Shown here one piece after another: positions 25,702 to 35,186 of a stretch of 64,000 nt of DNA. The notes under the pieces are model-generated. The model had not been told where the DNA came from. It was given only the letters and a program-made list of their open reading frames with translations, and did not search any database. The translations under genes were made by a program, and so were the position numbers. This stretch comes from Rudanella paleaurantiibacter (GTDB lineage: Bacteria; Bacteroidota; Bacteroidia; Cytophagales; Spirosomataceae). The first letter of the stretch is position 1. Each line of letters begins with the position of its first letter. The stretch is from assembly GCF_009184635.1 (NCBI RefSeq), contig NZ_WELI01000002.1, positions 744,001-808,000 of the forward strand. Reading direction: 5' to 3'.

Positions 25702-26259
25702 ATGAAAAAGATATCAACTGTCACCAATGGTAGCCTGCTGATTGCCGAGCCCTTTCTGGGCGACTCCAACTTCGAGCGGAGCGTGGTACTGGTATGCGAG
25801 CATAGCGATGAAGGTACATTTGGTCTGGTGCTGAACCAGACAACCAACCTGAATCTGAGCGACGTAATCGACGATGTGTACGCCGAATATCCCCTTTTTC
25901 TGGGCGGGCCGGTTCAGCAAAACACCTTACATTACCTGCATCGCCGACCCGATCTGATCGACGGTTCTATTCGGGTGGGTGAAGGACTGTTTTGGAGTGG
26001 TGATTTTGAGCAGGTAAAACAAGCCATCAACATTGGCACCCTGCCCGAGACCGATATTCGCTTTTTTGTGGGGTATTCGGGCTGGGGCGAAGGACAGTTG
26101 GAAAGCGAACTGGCCGAGAAGGCCTGGATCATTGCCCGCAGCGAAGCCCCCTTCCTCTTCGACACCCCGGCCGACCAGTTTTGGCGCGGAATCCTGAAAA
26201 GCATGGGGGGTGAGTTTAAAGCAATGGCCAACTACCCGGTTGATCCGCGTTTGAATTAA
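25702..26259 (+). CDS. YqgE/AlgH family protein (UPF0301)
   Basis: This 185-residue protein matches the AlgH/YqgE family. GSLLIAEPFLGDSNFERSVV comes near the N-terminus, followed by GTFGLVLNQT. FLGGPVQQNTLHYLHRRPDL and GYSGWGEGQLESELAEKAW lie in the second half. The family is widespread and cytosolic. A role in alginate regulation was reported for the Pseudomonas member, but its biochemical function is not settled. It lies 67 bp after the DUF4230 gene on the same strand. Confidence 0.92.
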   Translation: MKKISTVTNGSLLIAEPFLGDSNFERSVVLVCEHSDEGTFGLVLNQTTNLNLSDVIDDVYAEYPLFLGGPVQQNTLHYLHRRPDLIDGSIRVGEGLFWSGDFEQVKQAINIGTLPETDIRFFVGYSGWGEGQLESELAEKAWIIARSEAPFLFDTPADQFWRGILKSMGGEFKAMANYPVDPRLN

Positions 26260-26328
26260 CTTTTTTTAACCAATTTTGCGCCTATCAACTCGTTACAGAA
26301 AGGTCAATGACTTTTCAACTCCGTTTTC

Positions 26329-26928
26329 ATGCGCATTTTTCGACTCCTCATTCTTTTCTTTCTGACTTGTCCTTTTCTGGCAGTAGCCCAGGAATCTAAC
26401 ATTTCGGGCCATTTCGGTATCAAAGCCGGTCCTTCTGTAACGACTTTGCGGGTTTCGGGGATTACCCCCAACAGCCCCCGCCGGAAGTTCGACTACCACC
26501 TGGGCGGCATGTACCGGCTACGGCTCAATCAGTTTGTGATTCAGCCCGAAGTGCTAATTAGTCTGAAAGGAGGCACGTTTGTGACTGAGCGGGTAGGTGG
26601 CCGCCAAACTACCCGCAATAACTTCAATTACCTGAGCGTGCCGGTCATGTTCGGCTATATCCCGACCGAGGGCATCACGCTACAAGTCGGCCCCGAGTTT
26701 AGCTACGCCTTCGATACACCCAATGGCCCCGGCCGCAAGCAGGACATTGGCCTTGCCGTAGGGGCTCATTACGATTTTCTGGATATGCTCGACAAGTTTA
26801 GTCTCCAGCTCCGGTACGTTTACGGTCTGAAAAACGTAGCGCCCCCCTCCGACCCGGCCCTCAACGTCGACTACCGCAACCGCGTGTTGCAATTGTCGAT
26901 CGTGTACAACTTCTACAAGAAGAAATAA
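26329..26928 (+). CDS. Outer-membrane beta-barrel protein (PorT/OmpA-barrel type)
   Basis: This 199-residue exported protein has a signal peptide ending about AVAQ. It shows alternating amphipathic beta strands, typical of the eight-stranded Bacteroidota outer-membrane barrels: [40 protein letters not shown] and [13 protein letters not shown] at the C-terminus. A TTTG (26250-26253) and CAATTTTG (26271-26278) lie upstream as an approximate -33/-7 pair, with spacing 3 bp short. The cargo or role is unknown. NuoA follows 14 bp downstream. Confidence 0.8.
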   Translation: MRIFRLLILFFLTCPFLAVAQESNISGHFGIKAGPSVTTLRVSGITPNSPRRKFDYHLGGMYRLRLNQFVIQPEVLISLKGGTFVTERVGGRQTTRNNFNYLSVPVMFGYIPTEGITLQVGPEFSYAFDTPNGPGRKQDIGLAVGAHYDFLDMLDKFSLQLRYVYGLKNVAPPSDPALNVDYRNRVLQLSIVYNFYKKK

Positions 26929-26942
26929 CCTCGTTACCGCTT

Positions 26943-27425
26943 ATGCTCTCCGATTTCGGCGTAATCTTCCTGTTTATCGTGGCCGCGTTCGCGTTCATTG
27001 GCGGGGTGTTGTTTCTGGCCAGTTTTCTACGGCCCGATCGTCCAAATCCAGAGAAATTAAGCACCTACGAATCGGGCGAAGAACCCATCGGCAACGCCAG
27101 TGTTCAGTTCAACGCCCGGTTCTACGTGGTGGCCCTTATTTTTGTCCTGTTCGATGTCGAGCTGGTTTTTCTGTTTCCGTGGGCCACGGTATTCGGGCAG
27201 CGTAACCTCATCGCCCAAACCGATGGTCTGTGGGGCTGGTTTGCCCTGACCGAAGCCTTTCTATTCGTAGGACTATTGGCCCTGGGGCTAGCCTACGCCT
27301 GGGCCAAGGGTTACCTCGACTGGGTGAAACCACAACCTCAGCTTCCAACTACCGATTCTAAGGTACCTCCCTCGTTGTATGGGCAGGTCAATGAGAAGTA
27401 CAGTAGCAGCCGCCCAAAATCATGA
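26943..27425 (+). CDS. nuoA: NADH-quinone oxidoreductase subunit A
   Basis: The 160-residue membrane subunit of complex I has three transmembrane helices (about 5-27, 60-80 and 92-112). It carries the family motif [20 protein letters not shown] and [15 protein letters not shown], which contains the acidic residues of helix 2. Its C-terminal 30 residues are a polar extension. Its stop codon overlaps the ATG of the next gene (ATGA). Confidence 0.94.
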   Translation: MLSDFGVIFLFIVAAFAFIGGVLFLASFLRPDRPNPEKLSTYESGEEPIGNASVQFNARFYVVALIFVLFDVELVFLFPWATVFGQRNLIAQTDGLWGWFALTEAFLFVGLLALGLAYAWAKGYLDWVKPQPQLPTTDSKVPPSLYGQVNEKYSSSRPKS

Positions 27426-27973
27426 TTCGGCTCATCGGCTCAGTTTTGGTTTCCGTGTCGCTATCGTCATTCGCCCTGGCACAACGGACTTCAACACCTA
27501 CCTATCAGGCGATTGTGTACCTGGCCGATGGCGGTCGGGTTCGGGGCACACCCGATGAGGTAATCAACGGTTCGCTCACGTTTGTTCTTTCTGACCCACT
27601 CTATTTTCGGGGAACACGCCTGAACTCCTACATCGTACCGCTCGATCAGGTGCAGCGGGTGGTCATCCGGCGGATCGATAAACGTCGGTCTATCCGGGCG
27701 GGGGCACTCATCGGCACCGCTCTGGGAGGGTATCTGGCGTACCAGAGTAGTCAGAAAAGTGCGTTCCGTTCGCCGGTTATGGGTGGGCTTTCCATTGCAC
27801 TGTCGGCAGCCACGCTCGGAGCATCAGGGGCTTTCCTGGGCTCGGTACTGGGCGGAGCCACCCGGCAGCAGATTCGCCCGCCCGACACCGACGACCGCGT
27901 ACTCAGCCTGGAACGGCAATTACGCCCCTTCACGCGGGCGTATGCCGAAGACCCGCCGTTTCGGGAGCAATAA
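27422..27973 (+). CDS. Exported hypothetical protein inserted between nuoA and nuoB
   Basis: This 183-residue protein has a signal peptide (SLSSFALAQ). A beta-rich segment, [19 protein letters not shown] followed by [15 protein letters not shown], runs to about residue 80. A glycine-rich hydrophobic stretch (about 92-150) with [14 protein letters not shown] and [13 protein letters not shown] could form two glycine-zipper-type membrane helices. It overlaps nuoA by 4 bp, so it is translationally coupled to complex I genes, yet it is not a known Nuo subunit. The function is not recognised. It may be an accessory factor or an unrelated envelope protein caught in the operon. Confidence 0.75.
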   Translation: MIRLIGSVLVSVSLSSFALAQRTSTPTYQAIVYLADGGRVRGTPDEVINGSLTFVLSDPLYFRGTRLNSYIVPLDQVQRVVIRRIDKRRSIRAGALIGTALGGYLAYQSSQKSAFRSPVMGGLSIALSAATLGASGAFLGSVLGGATRQQIRPPDTDDRVLSLERQLRPFTRAYAEDPPFREQ

Positions 27974-28037
27974 TTCTCGCGGCCCAAACAGAACGTTTTG
28001 CCTTTCGGCTGGCGTTATTTTTCAAAACAACGAGCTC

Positions 28038-28634
28038 ATGACCTCCTCTGCGCCAAACCAGAAAACTGCCGATCCCGGTGTTATGCTGATGCACTCCGAA
28101 GACCTCCTCAACTGGTCGCGGGCGTCGTCGTTATGGCCGTTGACGTTTGGGCTGGCCTGCTGCGCCATTGAGATGATGCAGTCGATGGCGTCGAGTTACG
28201 ACCTGGAACGTTTCGGAATTTTCCCCCGTCCTTCGCCCCGGCAGGCTGATATTATGATTATTTCGGGCACGGTGACCTACAAAATGGCCGACCGGATTCG
28301 GCGGCTGTATGAGCAAATGGCCGAACCCCGGTATGTGATCTCGATGGGGTCGTGCAGCAACTGCGGAGGTCCTTACTGGCAACACGGTTACCATGTGGTA
28401 AAGGGTGTGGATAAAATTATCCCGGTAGATGTGTATGTGCCGGGCTGTCCCCCGCGCCCCGAAGCGCTGATTGACGGTTTTCTGAAGTTACAGGAAAAGA
28501 TAAAACAGGAGAAGCCACTCACGGGTGCCCCATCGGCCCCGCAAGCTGCCTCAACGCCCGATCAACCCACGGAAGAGACATTGTCGGCCGAACCGCAACC
28601 CGTCCCCGACGCACCAGCCCCCACGGCCAGCTGA
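28038..28634 (+). CDS. nuoB: NADH-quinone oxidoreductase subunit B
   Basis: The 198-residue subunit carries the N2 iron-sulfur cluster ligands of complex I: C41-C42 in [12 protein letters not shown]106 in [11 protein letters not shown] and C137 in [11 protein letters not shown]. The ATG at 28038 is chosen because homology begins there; upstream in-frame codons overlap the preceding gene. After about residue 158 there is a 40-residue Pro/Ala/Glu-rich tail not found in most NuoB proteins. It is probably disordered. Confidence 0.95.
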   Translation: MTSSAPNQKTADPGVMLMHSEDLLNWSRASSLWPLTFGLACCAIEMMQSMASSYDLERFGIFPRPSPRQADIMIISGTVTYKMADRIRRLYEQMAEPRYVISMGSCSNCGGPYWQHGYHVVKGVDKIIPVDVYVPGCPPRPEALIDGFLKLQEKIKQEKPLTGAPSAPQAASTPDQPTEETLSAEPQPVPDAPAPTAS

Positions 28635-28663
28635 TTCGACTGCACTTTACCCGTTCAAACCCC

Positions 28664-29149
28664 ATGACGTTTCCCGAACTTGTCGATCTGATTCAGCCCC
28701 GTTTTCCGGTTACGGTCAACAGCACGAATGCGCAACCTTACCTGAATGTTGAGCCCAATCAGTTAATCGGGTTGTGTACGTTTCTGCGCGACGACGAGAA
28801 CCTATTTTTCGACCAACTGGCCTGCCTTACTGCCATTGACAACGGCCCCCAGGCCGACACGATGGAGGTTTTTTACAACTTCACGTCGATTCCGTACGAG
28901 CACACGCTCATGGTTCGAGTGCAGTTACCCCGCCATACCACAACCGGGCAGTTACCCGAACTTCCTACACTGAGCCACCTTTGGCGCACTGCCGACTGGC
29001 ACGAGCGCGAAGCCTTCGATCTGGTTGGTATCCGGTTCACCAACCACCCCGACCTGCGCCGAATTTTGCTCCCCACAGACTGGGAGGGGCATCCGCTCCG
29101 TACCGATTATGTCGAGCCGGATTTTTATCACGGCATCTCGAATAAATAA
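28664..29149 (+). CDS. nuoC: NADH-quinone oxidoreductase subunit C
   Basis: The 161-residue protein is the 30-kDa subunit of the complex I peripheral arm. Its signature is [18 protein letters not shown] followed by [17 protein letters not shown]. It is a stand-alone NuoC, not fused to NuoD. NuoD and the remaining subunits do not follow. Instead the gene is followed 10 bp later by a long perfect palindrome and a REP-like element, then an unrelated gene on the other strand. Confidence 0.95.
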   Translation: MTFPELVDLIQPRFPVTVNSTNAQPYLNVEPNQLIGLCTFLRDDENLFFDQLACLTAIDNGPQADTMEVFYNFTSIPYEHTLMVRVQLPRHTTTGQLPELPTLSHLWRTADWHEREAFDLVGIRFTNHPDLRRILLPTDWEGHPLRTDYVEPDFYHGISNK

Positions 29150-29159
29150 GTTTACCTCT

Positions 29160-29205
29160 ATAACTAAATAGGCTGACCGATGCATCGGTCAGCCTATTTA
29201 GTTAT
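29160..29205. repeat. 46-bp perfect palindrome after nuoC
   Basis: The sequence reads identically on both strands across 46 bp with no central spacer; the centre is GATGCATC. The GC core GGCTGACCGATG is flanked by TAACTAAATA. It begins 10 bp after the nuoC stop codon. As RNA it would form a long hairpin and may end the nuo transcript, but there is no U-run. As DNA it could be a dimer-protein binding site or a cruciform. Confidence 0.95.
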
Positions 29206-29257
29206 TTACGCGAGTCATGGACGATATGCATTACAAATATCTGTACCATAAATAGTT

Positions 29258-29347
29258 GCTGACGCATGGGCCTTCGACGGGCTCAGGCTGACCTGCGACT
29301 CTTGAGCTCATAGTCAGCTTGAGCCTGTCGAAAGCCCACGCGTCAGC
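29258..29347. repeat. REP-like long imperfect inverted repeat
   Basis: Two 35-nt arms (29258-29292 and 29313-29347) are reverse complements at 31 of 35 positions around a 20-nt spacer. Two of the four differences would be G-U in RNA. The arms contain CCTTCGACGGGCTCAGGCTG and its counterpart CTTGAGCCTGTCGAAAGCCC. These resemble the CCTTCGACAGGCTCAGG-type dispersed repeats seen in many bacterial genomes. It lies between nuoC and the convergent M20 peptidase gene. Confidence 0.9.
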
Positions 29348-29376
29348 TATCTTCCTTCACGTTCGTTTAGCCCCAA

Positions 29377-31050
29377 TTATTTCCCTTTACTCTCCTGTTG
29401 CTTCAGAGCCGCCCGTTGATCGTCGCGCAGGGTTGGGTACTGAATACCCAGTTGTTCCAGATAGGTTTTGTACTTCGAGGGGTCGTAGTAAAACGGTTTT
29501 AGTTTCGGCTTAAACTCAGCCATGATTTTCTGGTTGAGATACGTTGCCGGGAACTCCTTGGGAGAAATCAGGGGTGTGTATTTCTGCTCTTTCGTTTGCT
29601 CATCCTTATAATAAGCCCAAGCATTTTGGATAATCTCGGGCTTCAGCAACAAATCAATCAGAGTCATAGCCTCTACTTTGGCCCCCGCCACAATGCCCTT
29701 GTGTGCAATGGGTGTCGCCATTGAAATGGCATTGCTCCAGTGATGACCCGGCAGATCGGGAATGTTGCTTGGGTAGCGGAGTACCACCGTTGGTAGCGAC
29801 CACGAAATATCGGCAATATCATCGGAGCCGGCGTTTGAATTGAGCGTAGCGCCCCCCATCATACGAGTCGGCGGAGCCAATTCGGCCGGTAAGCCAATGG
29901 TATCAAGCTTGGTGGCCAGTCCTTTTATGTTGAGGGCCTGTAGCTCCATCTGACTCGCTTTAGCCAGCAACTGATCTTCCTCCGACCAACTTGGTAACCC
30001 CACCTGCCGAATATTCTTATACATCGCTTCGGCAATGGGTCGGTTAAAATGCCCCGGCCAGGCCGACCCCAAAATCTCGTAGGTAAACTTAGTATCGGTC
30101 ATTAAAGCAGCCCCTTCGGCCATCTTGACGCCTGTTTCGAAAAGCTTCTTGATTTTGGGGTAGCTCCGCTCCCGGAAGTAGTACCATACGGCCGCTTTAG
30201 ACGGAACCACGTTTGGCTGATCGCCCCCGTCGGCAATGACATAGTGTGAACGTTGGCTCAACTCCAGATGCTCACGCCGGAAATTCCAGCCGATATTCAT
30301 CAGTTCGACGGCATCGAGCGCACTTTTACCCCGCCAGGGCGCTCCGGCCGCGTGAGCCGCCGACCCTTCAAACGTAAACTTGACCGACACCAGCCCGTTG
30401 TTGCCCGCATCGCCCCACGACACGTTCAGGTTGTTGCCCACATGGGTGAAAATGCAGGCATCCACGTTTTTGAAATAGCCATCGCGCACATAAAATGCCT
30501 TCGCCCCCACAAGTTCTTCGGCTACGCCCGGCCAAATCATGAGCGTCCCCGGAATCTTATCGCGCTCCATGAGTTGTTTCACGGCCAACGCGGCTACAAT
30601 GTTGAGGGCCTGCCCCGAATTATGTCCTTCACCATGACCGGGTGCCCCTTCCACAATCGGGTCTTTGTAGGCAACGCCCGGTTTCTGGCTCGCTTTCGGG
30701 ATACAGTCAACGTCGGAGCCGATAGCAATCACGGGCTTTCCGCTGCCCCAGGTAGCAATCCAGGCAGTAGGCATCCCCGAAACGCCTTTCTGAACGGTGA
30801 ACCCTTCTTTTTCGAGAAGGCTGGTCAGATACGTAAAGGTTTCTTCTTCCTGAAATCCCAATTCCGAAAAACTAAACAGCTGATCGTTTATTTGCTGCGC
30901 TTGTACTTTCCGGGCTTCAACAGCCGCAACGGCTTCCAGCTTCAGTTTTTCGACCGGATCTTTTGAAGAGATCACCTTCTTTTTCTGCCCGACTGATACG
31001 CCAGGTAACAACACCATAACGCACAACAAAGGCCAATATAGCTTTTTCAT
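29377..31050 (-). CDS. Exported M20-family amidohydrolase (AbgB-like)
   Basis: This 557-residue protein has a signal peptide (LPGVSVGQ) and the M20D amidohydrolase fold. Metal-binding and catalytic segments include GSDVDCIPKA, GHGEGHNSGQALNIVAALAV, GVAEELVGAKAFYV and GSAAHAAGAPWRGKSALDAV. The late NSNAGSDDIADISW is typical of AbgB, which cleaves p-aminobenzoyl-glutamate. Related enzymes cleave other N-acyl amino acids. Location in the periplasm suggests nutrient scavenging. I use the ATG at 31048-31050; a TTG three codons upstream is less likely. Confidence 0.88.
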   Translation of the reverse strand: MKKLYWPLLCVMVLLPGVSVGQKKKVISSKDPVEKLKLEAVAAVEARKVQAQQINDQLFSFSELGFQEEETFTYLTSLLEKEGFTVQKGVSGMPTAWIATWGSGKPVIAIGSDVDCIPKASQKPGVAYKDPIVEGAPGHGEGHNSGQALNIVAALAVKQLMERDKIPGTLMIWPGVAEELVGAKAFYVRDGYFKNVDACIFTHVGNNLNVSWGDAGNNGLVSVKFTFEGSAAHAAGAPWRGKSALDAVELMNIGWNFRREHLELSQRSHYVIADGGDQPNVVPSKAAVWYYFRERSYPKIKKLFETGVKMAEGAALMTDTKFTYEILGSAWPGHFNRPIAEAMYKNIRQVGLPSWSEEDQLLAKASQMELQALNIKGLATKLDTIGLPAELAPPTRMMGGATLNSNAGSDDIADISWSLPTVVLRYPSNIPDLPGHHWSNAISMATPIAHKGIVAGAKVEAMTLIDLLLKPEIIQNAWAYYKDEQTKEQKYTPLISPKEFPATYLNQKIMAEFKPKLKPFYYDPSKYKTYLEQLGIQYPTLRDDQRAALKQQESKGK

Positions 31051-31215
31051 TGCTTCCAAATTTTATAGGGTTTTCAATCTTTTTGATACTACGTTATTCG
31101 AGTAAAAATAGGTTTTCCAACACAAAACCTACCCTTTTATCCGATTTATCACGCCAGCCATCTTAATCCTTATGGGTTCTCCCAACGATTTATTAATAAT
31201 TTGTCTAAATAAATA

Positions 31216-31245
31216 TTGATTACCAACTCCACCTATCTACCTTTG
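31216..31245 (+). promoter_or_regulatory. Bacteroidetes-type promoter of the TonB-dependent receptor
   Basis: TTG at 31216-31218 and TACCTTTG at 31238-31245 match the -33 (TTTG) and -7 (TAnnTTTG) elements with a 19-bp spacer. The predicted start of transcription leaves a leader of about 20 nt before the ATG at 31270. I see no clear Fur box. Confidence 0.65.
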
Positions 31246-31269
31246 TTCTGTTTATAACAATTCTAAACA

Positions 31270-33702
31270 ATGCGGGCTATATATACTTTTACCTTCCTCT
31301 TTGTATCCCTATTTTGGCTAAGCGTCTCTCCGGCTTCTTCGCAGGTAGCAGGTGCCATTCGAGGTGTCGTAACCAGCAGCGATGGCAAACCGGCCGCGTT
31401 TGTCAACGTAGAGCTAAAGGAGATACAGAAGGGCGCCACTACGGCAGAAGACGGTTCTTTTTTACTCAGAAATATTGCCCCAGGGTCCTACACACTGCGC
31501 ACAAGCTACGTGGGTCTGCAACCGCAGGAGGTTACCATCACCGTAACGGCCGGTCAGGCGACGCCGATTACACTTGCCCTGACCGAAAGCACTGCCCAAT
31601 TGCGCGAAGTGGTCGTGACGGGATACAACAAAACCGTTTCGGTTGGGAAAGCCGGGACTACCCCGCTCGACATGCCGCAGATGAGCGGGATTGTCAATCG
31701 GGTGGTCCTCGAAAATCAACAGATTTCACGGCTGGGCGATGCCATCAAAAACGTTAGTGGAGTGTCGCTGACGCAACAGCGGGGTGGGGTTGCCGAAACG
31801 TTTTCGGCGCGCGGATACAGCATTGGTATTGCCGGAGCCGCCGGCAGCATCTTCAAAAACGGTACGATTACCAACTCGGCGGGTTTCCCCGAAGCCAGTA
31901 CCCTCGAATCGGTGGAGGTGCTTAAGGGAAGCGCAGCCCTGCTCTACGGCAATGTTTCGGGAGGCTTAATTATCAACATGGTTACCAAAAAGCCGAAATT
32001 CACATCCGGGGGCGAGGTATCGATGCGGTACGGGAGCTACAACCTCTACAAACCCATTGTTGATGTATATGGACCCATCAGCAAGAATCTGGCGTATCGG
32101 GTAGTGGGTACGTACGAGAAGGCCGATAGCTACCGGGATGTGGTAAAAACCGAGCGGCTGTACGTAAACCCTTCGCTGCTGTACAAGCTGGGCCAGAAAA
32201 CAACGATACTCCTACAGGGCGACTACCTCAAATCGAACCTGACGCCCGACAACGGTGTGGGTGCCCTCAACGCCAACCAGGACGCCGTTATTCCGACCAA
32301 TATCCCCCGGTCGCGGTTTATCAACACCCGCTGGGCGTACAACAACCTGGAGCAAACGAGCGGCTCGGTCAATGTAGACCACAGCTTCAGCGACCGTTGG
32401 AAACTGAACCTCATCACATCGGCGCAAAGCACGCTGGTGAGTGCCTACGGGGCCGGGGTTCCCAACAACAACGTGTTGCCGAACGGTGACTGGAGCCGCC
32501 AACTGAGCCGCACCAAAACCGAAGAATACAATTACACGGGCCAACTGAACCTGAATGGACGGTTCAGCACGGGCGGCATTGGGCATCAGGTGCTGGTAGG
32601 AACTGACTTGATCCAGATCAGCAGCGTAAGCAACTCGTTTACTATAACCAGCAACGGGGTGGGCGTAACCACCTACGACAAAATCAATATCCTTGACCCG
32701 GCCAAGTACGAAGCCCGGACTGATATTCCTACGGCTACCGCCATCAGCCAAACTACGGCCCCCTCGTTCCGGTTTGGCGCGTACGTACAGGATTTAATCA
32801 GCCTCAGCACAAAGTTTAAGGTACTGGCGGGCTTACGGTGGTCGTACCAGAAAACCGGACAAACGTCTATTCTGAACCTCCGTAACCAGACTACAACCCC
32901 TGGCCCGGCAGCCACTCGCTACGACCGGGCCTTCTCGCCAAAGGTTGCCGTGCTTTACCAACCCACCACCAGCAATACGGTCTTTGCGAGCTACGCCAAT
33001 AACTTCCTTATCAATACGGGAGTCGATGTGTACGGGCAGGCCCTGGCGCCGTCGATCGTCGATCAGTTTGAAGCCGGGATAAAAAATGAGCTGTTCAACG
33101 GGCGGTTTACGGCCAACTTGGGCGTGTACAGGATCATCAACAGCAACTTTGCGCAGATAGCCCCGTTCAAACTCGATGGTACGCCCAATACCGATACCAA
33201 CGTGCGCGAATTGACCGGCCAAACCACAAGCGACGGTTTGGAGATCGATTTCACGGGCAACCTCTCGAAAAACTTTTTCTTTATCACCGGCTACGGCTAC
33301 AACTACATGCGGTACACCCGCAGTGCCAACGTGAAAGGGGCACCCGTTCTGGGCGAGCGGCTCACCAACAACCCCGCCCACACAGCCAACGCTACGGTGT
33401 TCTACACGCTTGACCGCACGGTGCTACGGGGGCTGAAACTTGGTGCATCGGCTTTTTACACGGGCGCGCGGTTCGGCGGCAACAACAATACAGTGGGCCA
33501 AACGCCCGCATTCAGCCGACTGATACCTCTGAACGGCTTTACCACCTTCGACCTCACGGCCGGGTACACCTACCAGCACGTGTCGCTGCTGGTAAAGGTT
33601 TCGAACCTGACCAATACCCTGAACTACCTCATTCACGACCGGTACAGCATCATGCCCATTCCGCCCCGGCAGTTGCTCACCACGCTGACCTACAAATTTT
33701 AA
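31270..33702 (+). CDS. TonB-dependent receptor, siderophore type
   Basis: This is an 810-residue outer-membrane receptor. It has a signal peptide (SPASSQ), a carboxypeptidase-regulatory-like domain at about 28-110, and a TonB-box-like VVVTGY near 116. The plug has ISRLGDAIKNVSGVSLTQQR and LESVEVLKGSAALLYGNVSG, which is the FhuA/FecA-like siderophore-receptor pattern. The C-terminal barrel ends in LTYKF. There is no SusD partner, so it is distinct from the SusC-type transporter at 15-18 kb. It likely imports an iron chelate; the ligand cannot be read. Confidence 0.92.
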   Translation: MRAIYTFTFLFVSLFWLSVSPASSQVAGAIRGVVTSSDGKPAAFVNVELKEIQKGATTAEDGSFLLRNIAPGSYTLRTSYVGLQPQEVTITVTAGQATPITLALTESTAQLREVVVTGYNKTVSVGKAGTTPLDMPQMSGIVNRVVLENQQISRLGDAIKNVSGVSLTQQRGGVAETFSARGYSIGIAGAAGSIFKNGTITNSAGFPEASTLESVEVLKGSAALLYGNVSGGLIINMVTKKPKFTSGGEVSMRYGSYNLYKPIVDVYGPISKNLAYRVVGTYEKADSYRDVVKTERLYVNPSLLYKLGQKTTILLQGDYLKSNLTPDNGVGALNANQDAVIPTNIPRSRFINTRWAYNNLEQTSGSVNVDHSFSDRWKLNLITSAQSTLVSAYGAGVPNNNVLPNGDWSRQLSRTKTEEYNYTGQLNLNGRFSTGGIGHQVLVGTDLIQISSVSNSFTITSNGVGVTTYDKINILDPAKYEARTDIPTATAISQTTAPSFRFGAYVQDLISLSTKFKVLAGLRWSYQKTGQTSILNLRNQTTTPGPAATRYDRAFSPKVAVLYQPTTSNTVFASYANNFLINTGVDVYGQALAPSIVDQFEAGIKNELFNGRFTANLGVYRIINSNFAQIAPFKLDGTPNTDTNVRELTGQTTSDGLEIDFTGNLSKNFFFITGYGYNYMRYTRSANVKGAPVLGERLTNNPAHTANATVFYTLDRTVLRGLKLGASAFYTGARFGGNNNTVGQTPAFSRLIPLNGFTTFDLTAGYTYQHVSLLVKVSNLTNTLNYLIHDRYSIMPIPPRQLLTTLTYKF

Positions 33703-33784
33703 CCACACTACCTTAACCCGTTTGCAGCAGGCTCCGACTCCGGTCAGGGGCCTGTTGTCATTTAGTGCCGACTTTAGCCGGAGG

Positions 33785-33816
33785 TTGGCGGGTCTGCCTT
33801 TGATTCACTACTTTTG
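33785..33816 (+). promoter_or_regulatory. Bacteroidetes-type promoter of icd
   Basis: TTG at 33785-33787 and TACTTTTG at 33809-33816 match -33 and -7 with a 21-bp spacer, giving the expected 26-bp centre-to-centre distance. A leader of about 60 nt precedes the ATG at 33883. Confidence 0.65.
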
Positions 33817-33882
33817 CACCGCACAGGCAACCCCTGCCTGACGATTTTTTGCTTCGTTCCCAATTCTTTATAAACAATTCGC

Positions 33883-35106
33883 ATGGAAAAAATTAAGGTG
33901 GCGAATCCGGTTGTCGAACTGGATGGCGACGAAATGACCCGCATCATCTGGAAGTTCATTAAGGACAAGCTGATTCTGCCTTATGTTGACGTTGATATTA
34001 AATACTACGACCTGGGTATTGAATACCGCGACGAAACGAACGATCAGGTAACGATCGATGCGGCCAACGCGATCAAAGAATACGGCGTAGGTATCAAGTG
34101 TGCGACCATCACCCCCGACGAAGCCCGCGTAAAGGAGTTCGGTCTGAAGCAGATGTGGAAGTCGCCCAACGGCACAATCCGCAACATTCTGGACGGTACC
34201 GTATTCCGCGAGCCTATCGTTATGAACAACGTACCCCGCCTGGTAACCAACTGGACGGCCCCCATCATCGTTGGTCGTCACGCATTTGGTGATCAGTACC
34301 GCGCTACCGATTTTCTGGTACCAGGCGCTGGTAAGCTGACCATGAAGTTCGAAGGCGAAGACGGCACCGTGCAGGAATATGAAGTGTTCAACTTCAAAGG
34401 GGCTGGTGTGGCTATGGGTATGTACAACGTCGACGAGTCGATTCGTGGATTTGCCAAAGCCTGTTTCAACATGGGTCTGCAAAAAGGCTGGCCGGTGTAC
34501 CTCTCAACGAAGAACACCATCCTGAAAAAATACGACGGCCGTTTCAAAGACATCTTCCAGGAGGTTTACGACGCCGAGTTTAAAGACAAAGGTGTTCAGT
34601 ACGAGCACCGTCTGATCGACGACATGGTGGCCTCGGCCCTGAAGTGGGAAGGTAACTTTGTGTGGGCTTGTAAGAACTACGACGGCGACGTACAGTCGGA
34701 TACCGTAGCGCAGGGCTTTGGCTCACTCGGCCTGATGACGTCGGTACTGGTTACGCCCGATGGCAACACTATGGAAGCCGAAGCCGCCCACGGTACCGTA
34801 ACCCGGCACTACCGCGAGTACCAGAAAGGCAACAAAACCTCAACCAACCCGATTGCTTCTATCTACGCCTGGACCCGCGGTCTGGCGTTCCGGGGCAAGC
34901 TGGACAACAATCAGCCCCTGATCGACTTCGCCGATGCACTGGAGCAAGTGTGCGTAGAGGTTGTGGAAAGCGGCAAGATGACCAAAGACCTGGCCCTGTC
35001 GGCATTCCCGGCGGGTACCAAGCTGGTTGCTGGTGAGCACTACCTGTATACCGAAGACTTCCTCGAAGCCCTCGACGCAGCGTTGCAAGCCAAACTGTCG
35101 GCATAA
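33883..35106 (+). CDS. icd: NADP-dependent isocitrate dehydrogenase, eukaryotic-type homodimer
   Basis: This 407-residue enzyme oxidises isocitrate to 2-oxoglutarate in the TCA cycle. It aligns with the IDH1/IDH2-type subfamily rather than the E. coli type. Evidence is [20 protein letters not shown] at the start, [52 protein letters not shown] and [17 protein letters not shown]. It is monocistronic, with its own promoter and terminator. Confidence 0.96.
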   Translation: MEKIKVANPVVELDGDEMTRIIWKFIKDKLILPYVDVDIKYYDLGIEYRDETNDQVTIDAANAIKEYGVGIKCATITPDEARVKEFGLKQMWKSPNGTIRNILDGTVFREPIVMNNVPRLVTNWTAPIIVGRHAFGDQYRATDFLVPGAGKLTMKFEGEDGTVQEYEVFNFKGAGVAMGMYNVDESIRGFAKACFNMGLQKGWPVYLSTKNTILKKYDGRFKDIFQEVYDAEFKDKGVQYEHRLIDDMVASALKWEGNFVWACKNYDGDVQSDTVAQGFGSLGLMTSVLVTPDGNTMEAEAAHGTVTRHYREYQKGNKTSTNPIASIYAWTRGLAFRGKLDNNQPLIDFADALEQVCVEVVESGKMTKDLALSAFPAGTKLVAGEHYLYTEDFLEALDAALQAKLSA

Positions 35107-35124
35107 GCCACCCGGTTTTATCCG

Positions 35125-35160
35125 AAAAAAGGCAGCTCCCGACCGGGAGCTGCCTTTTTT
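35125..35160. terminator. Bidirectional rho-independent terminator after icd
   Basis: A perfect 16-bp stem (35125-35140 with 35145-35160) closes a 4-nt loop. The GC core GGCAGCTCCC is flanked by A6 and T6, so it can end both icd and the convergent ferritin-like gene. Confidence 0.95.
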
Positions 35161-35186
35161 ATGGACAGACAAAATCGGATTGCCTA

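Noticed and set aside
29160-29347. Phage or integrative-element attachment site
   Set aside because: No integrase, tRNA gene or phage gene is near the palindrome and inverted repeat.
33724-33760. Terminator after the TonB-dependent receptor
   Set aside because: AGCAGGCTCC and GGGGCCTGTT can pair with two G-U pairs, but there is a long loop and no U-run; evidence too weak to call.
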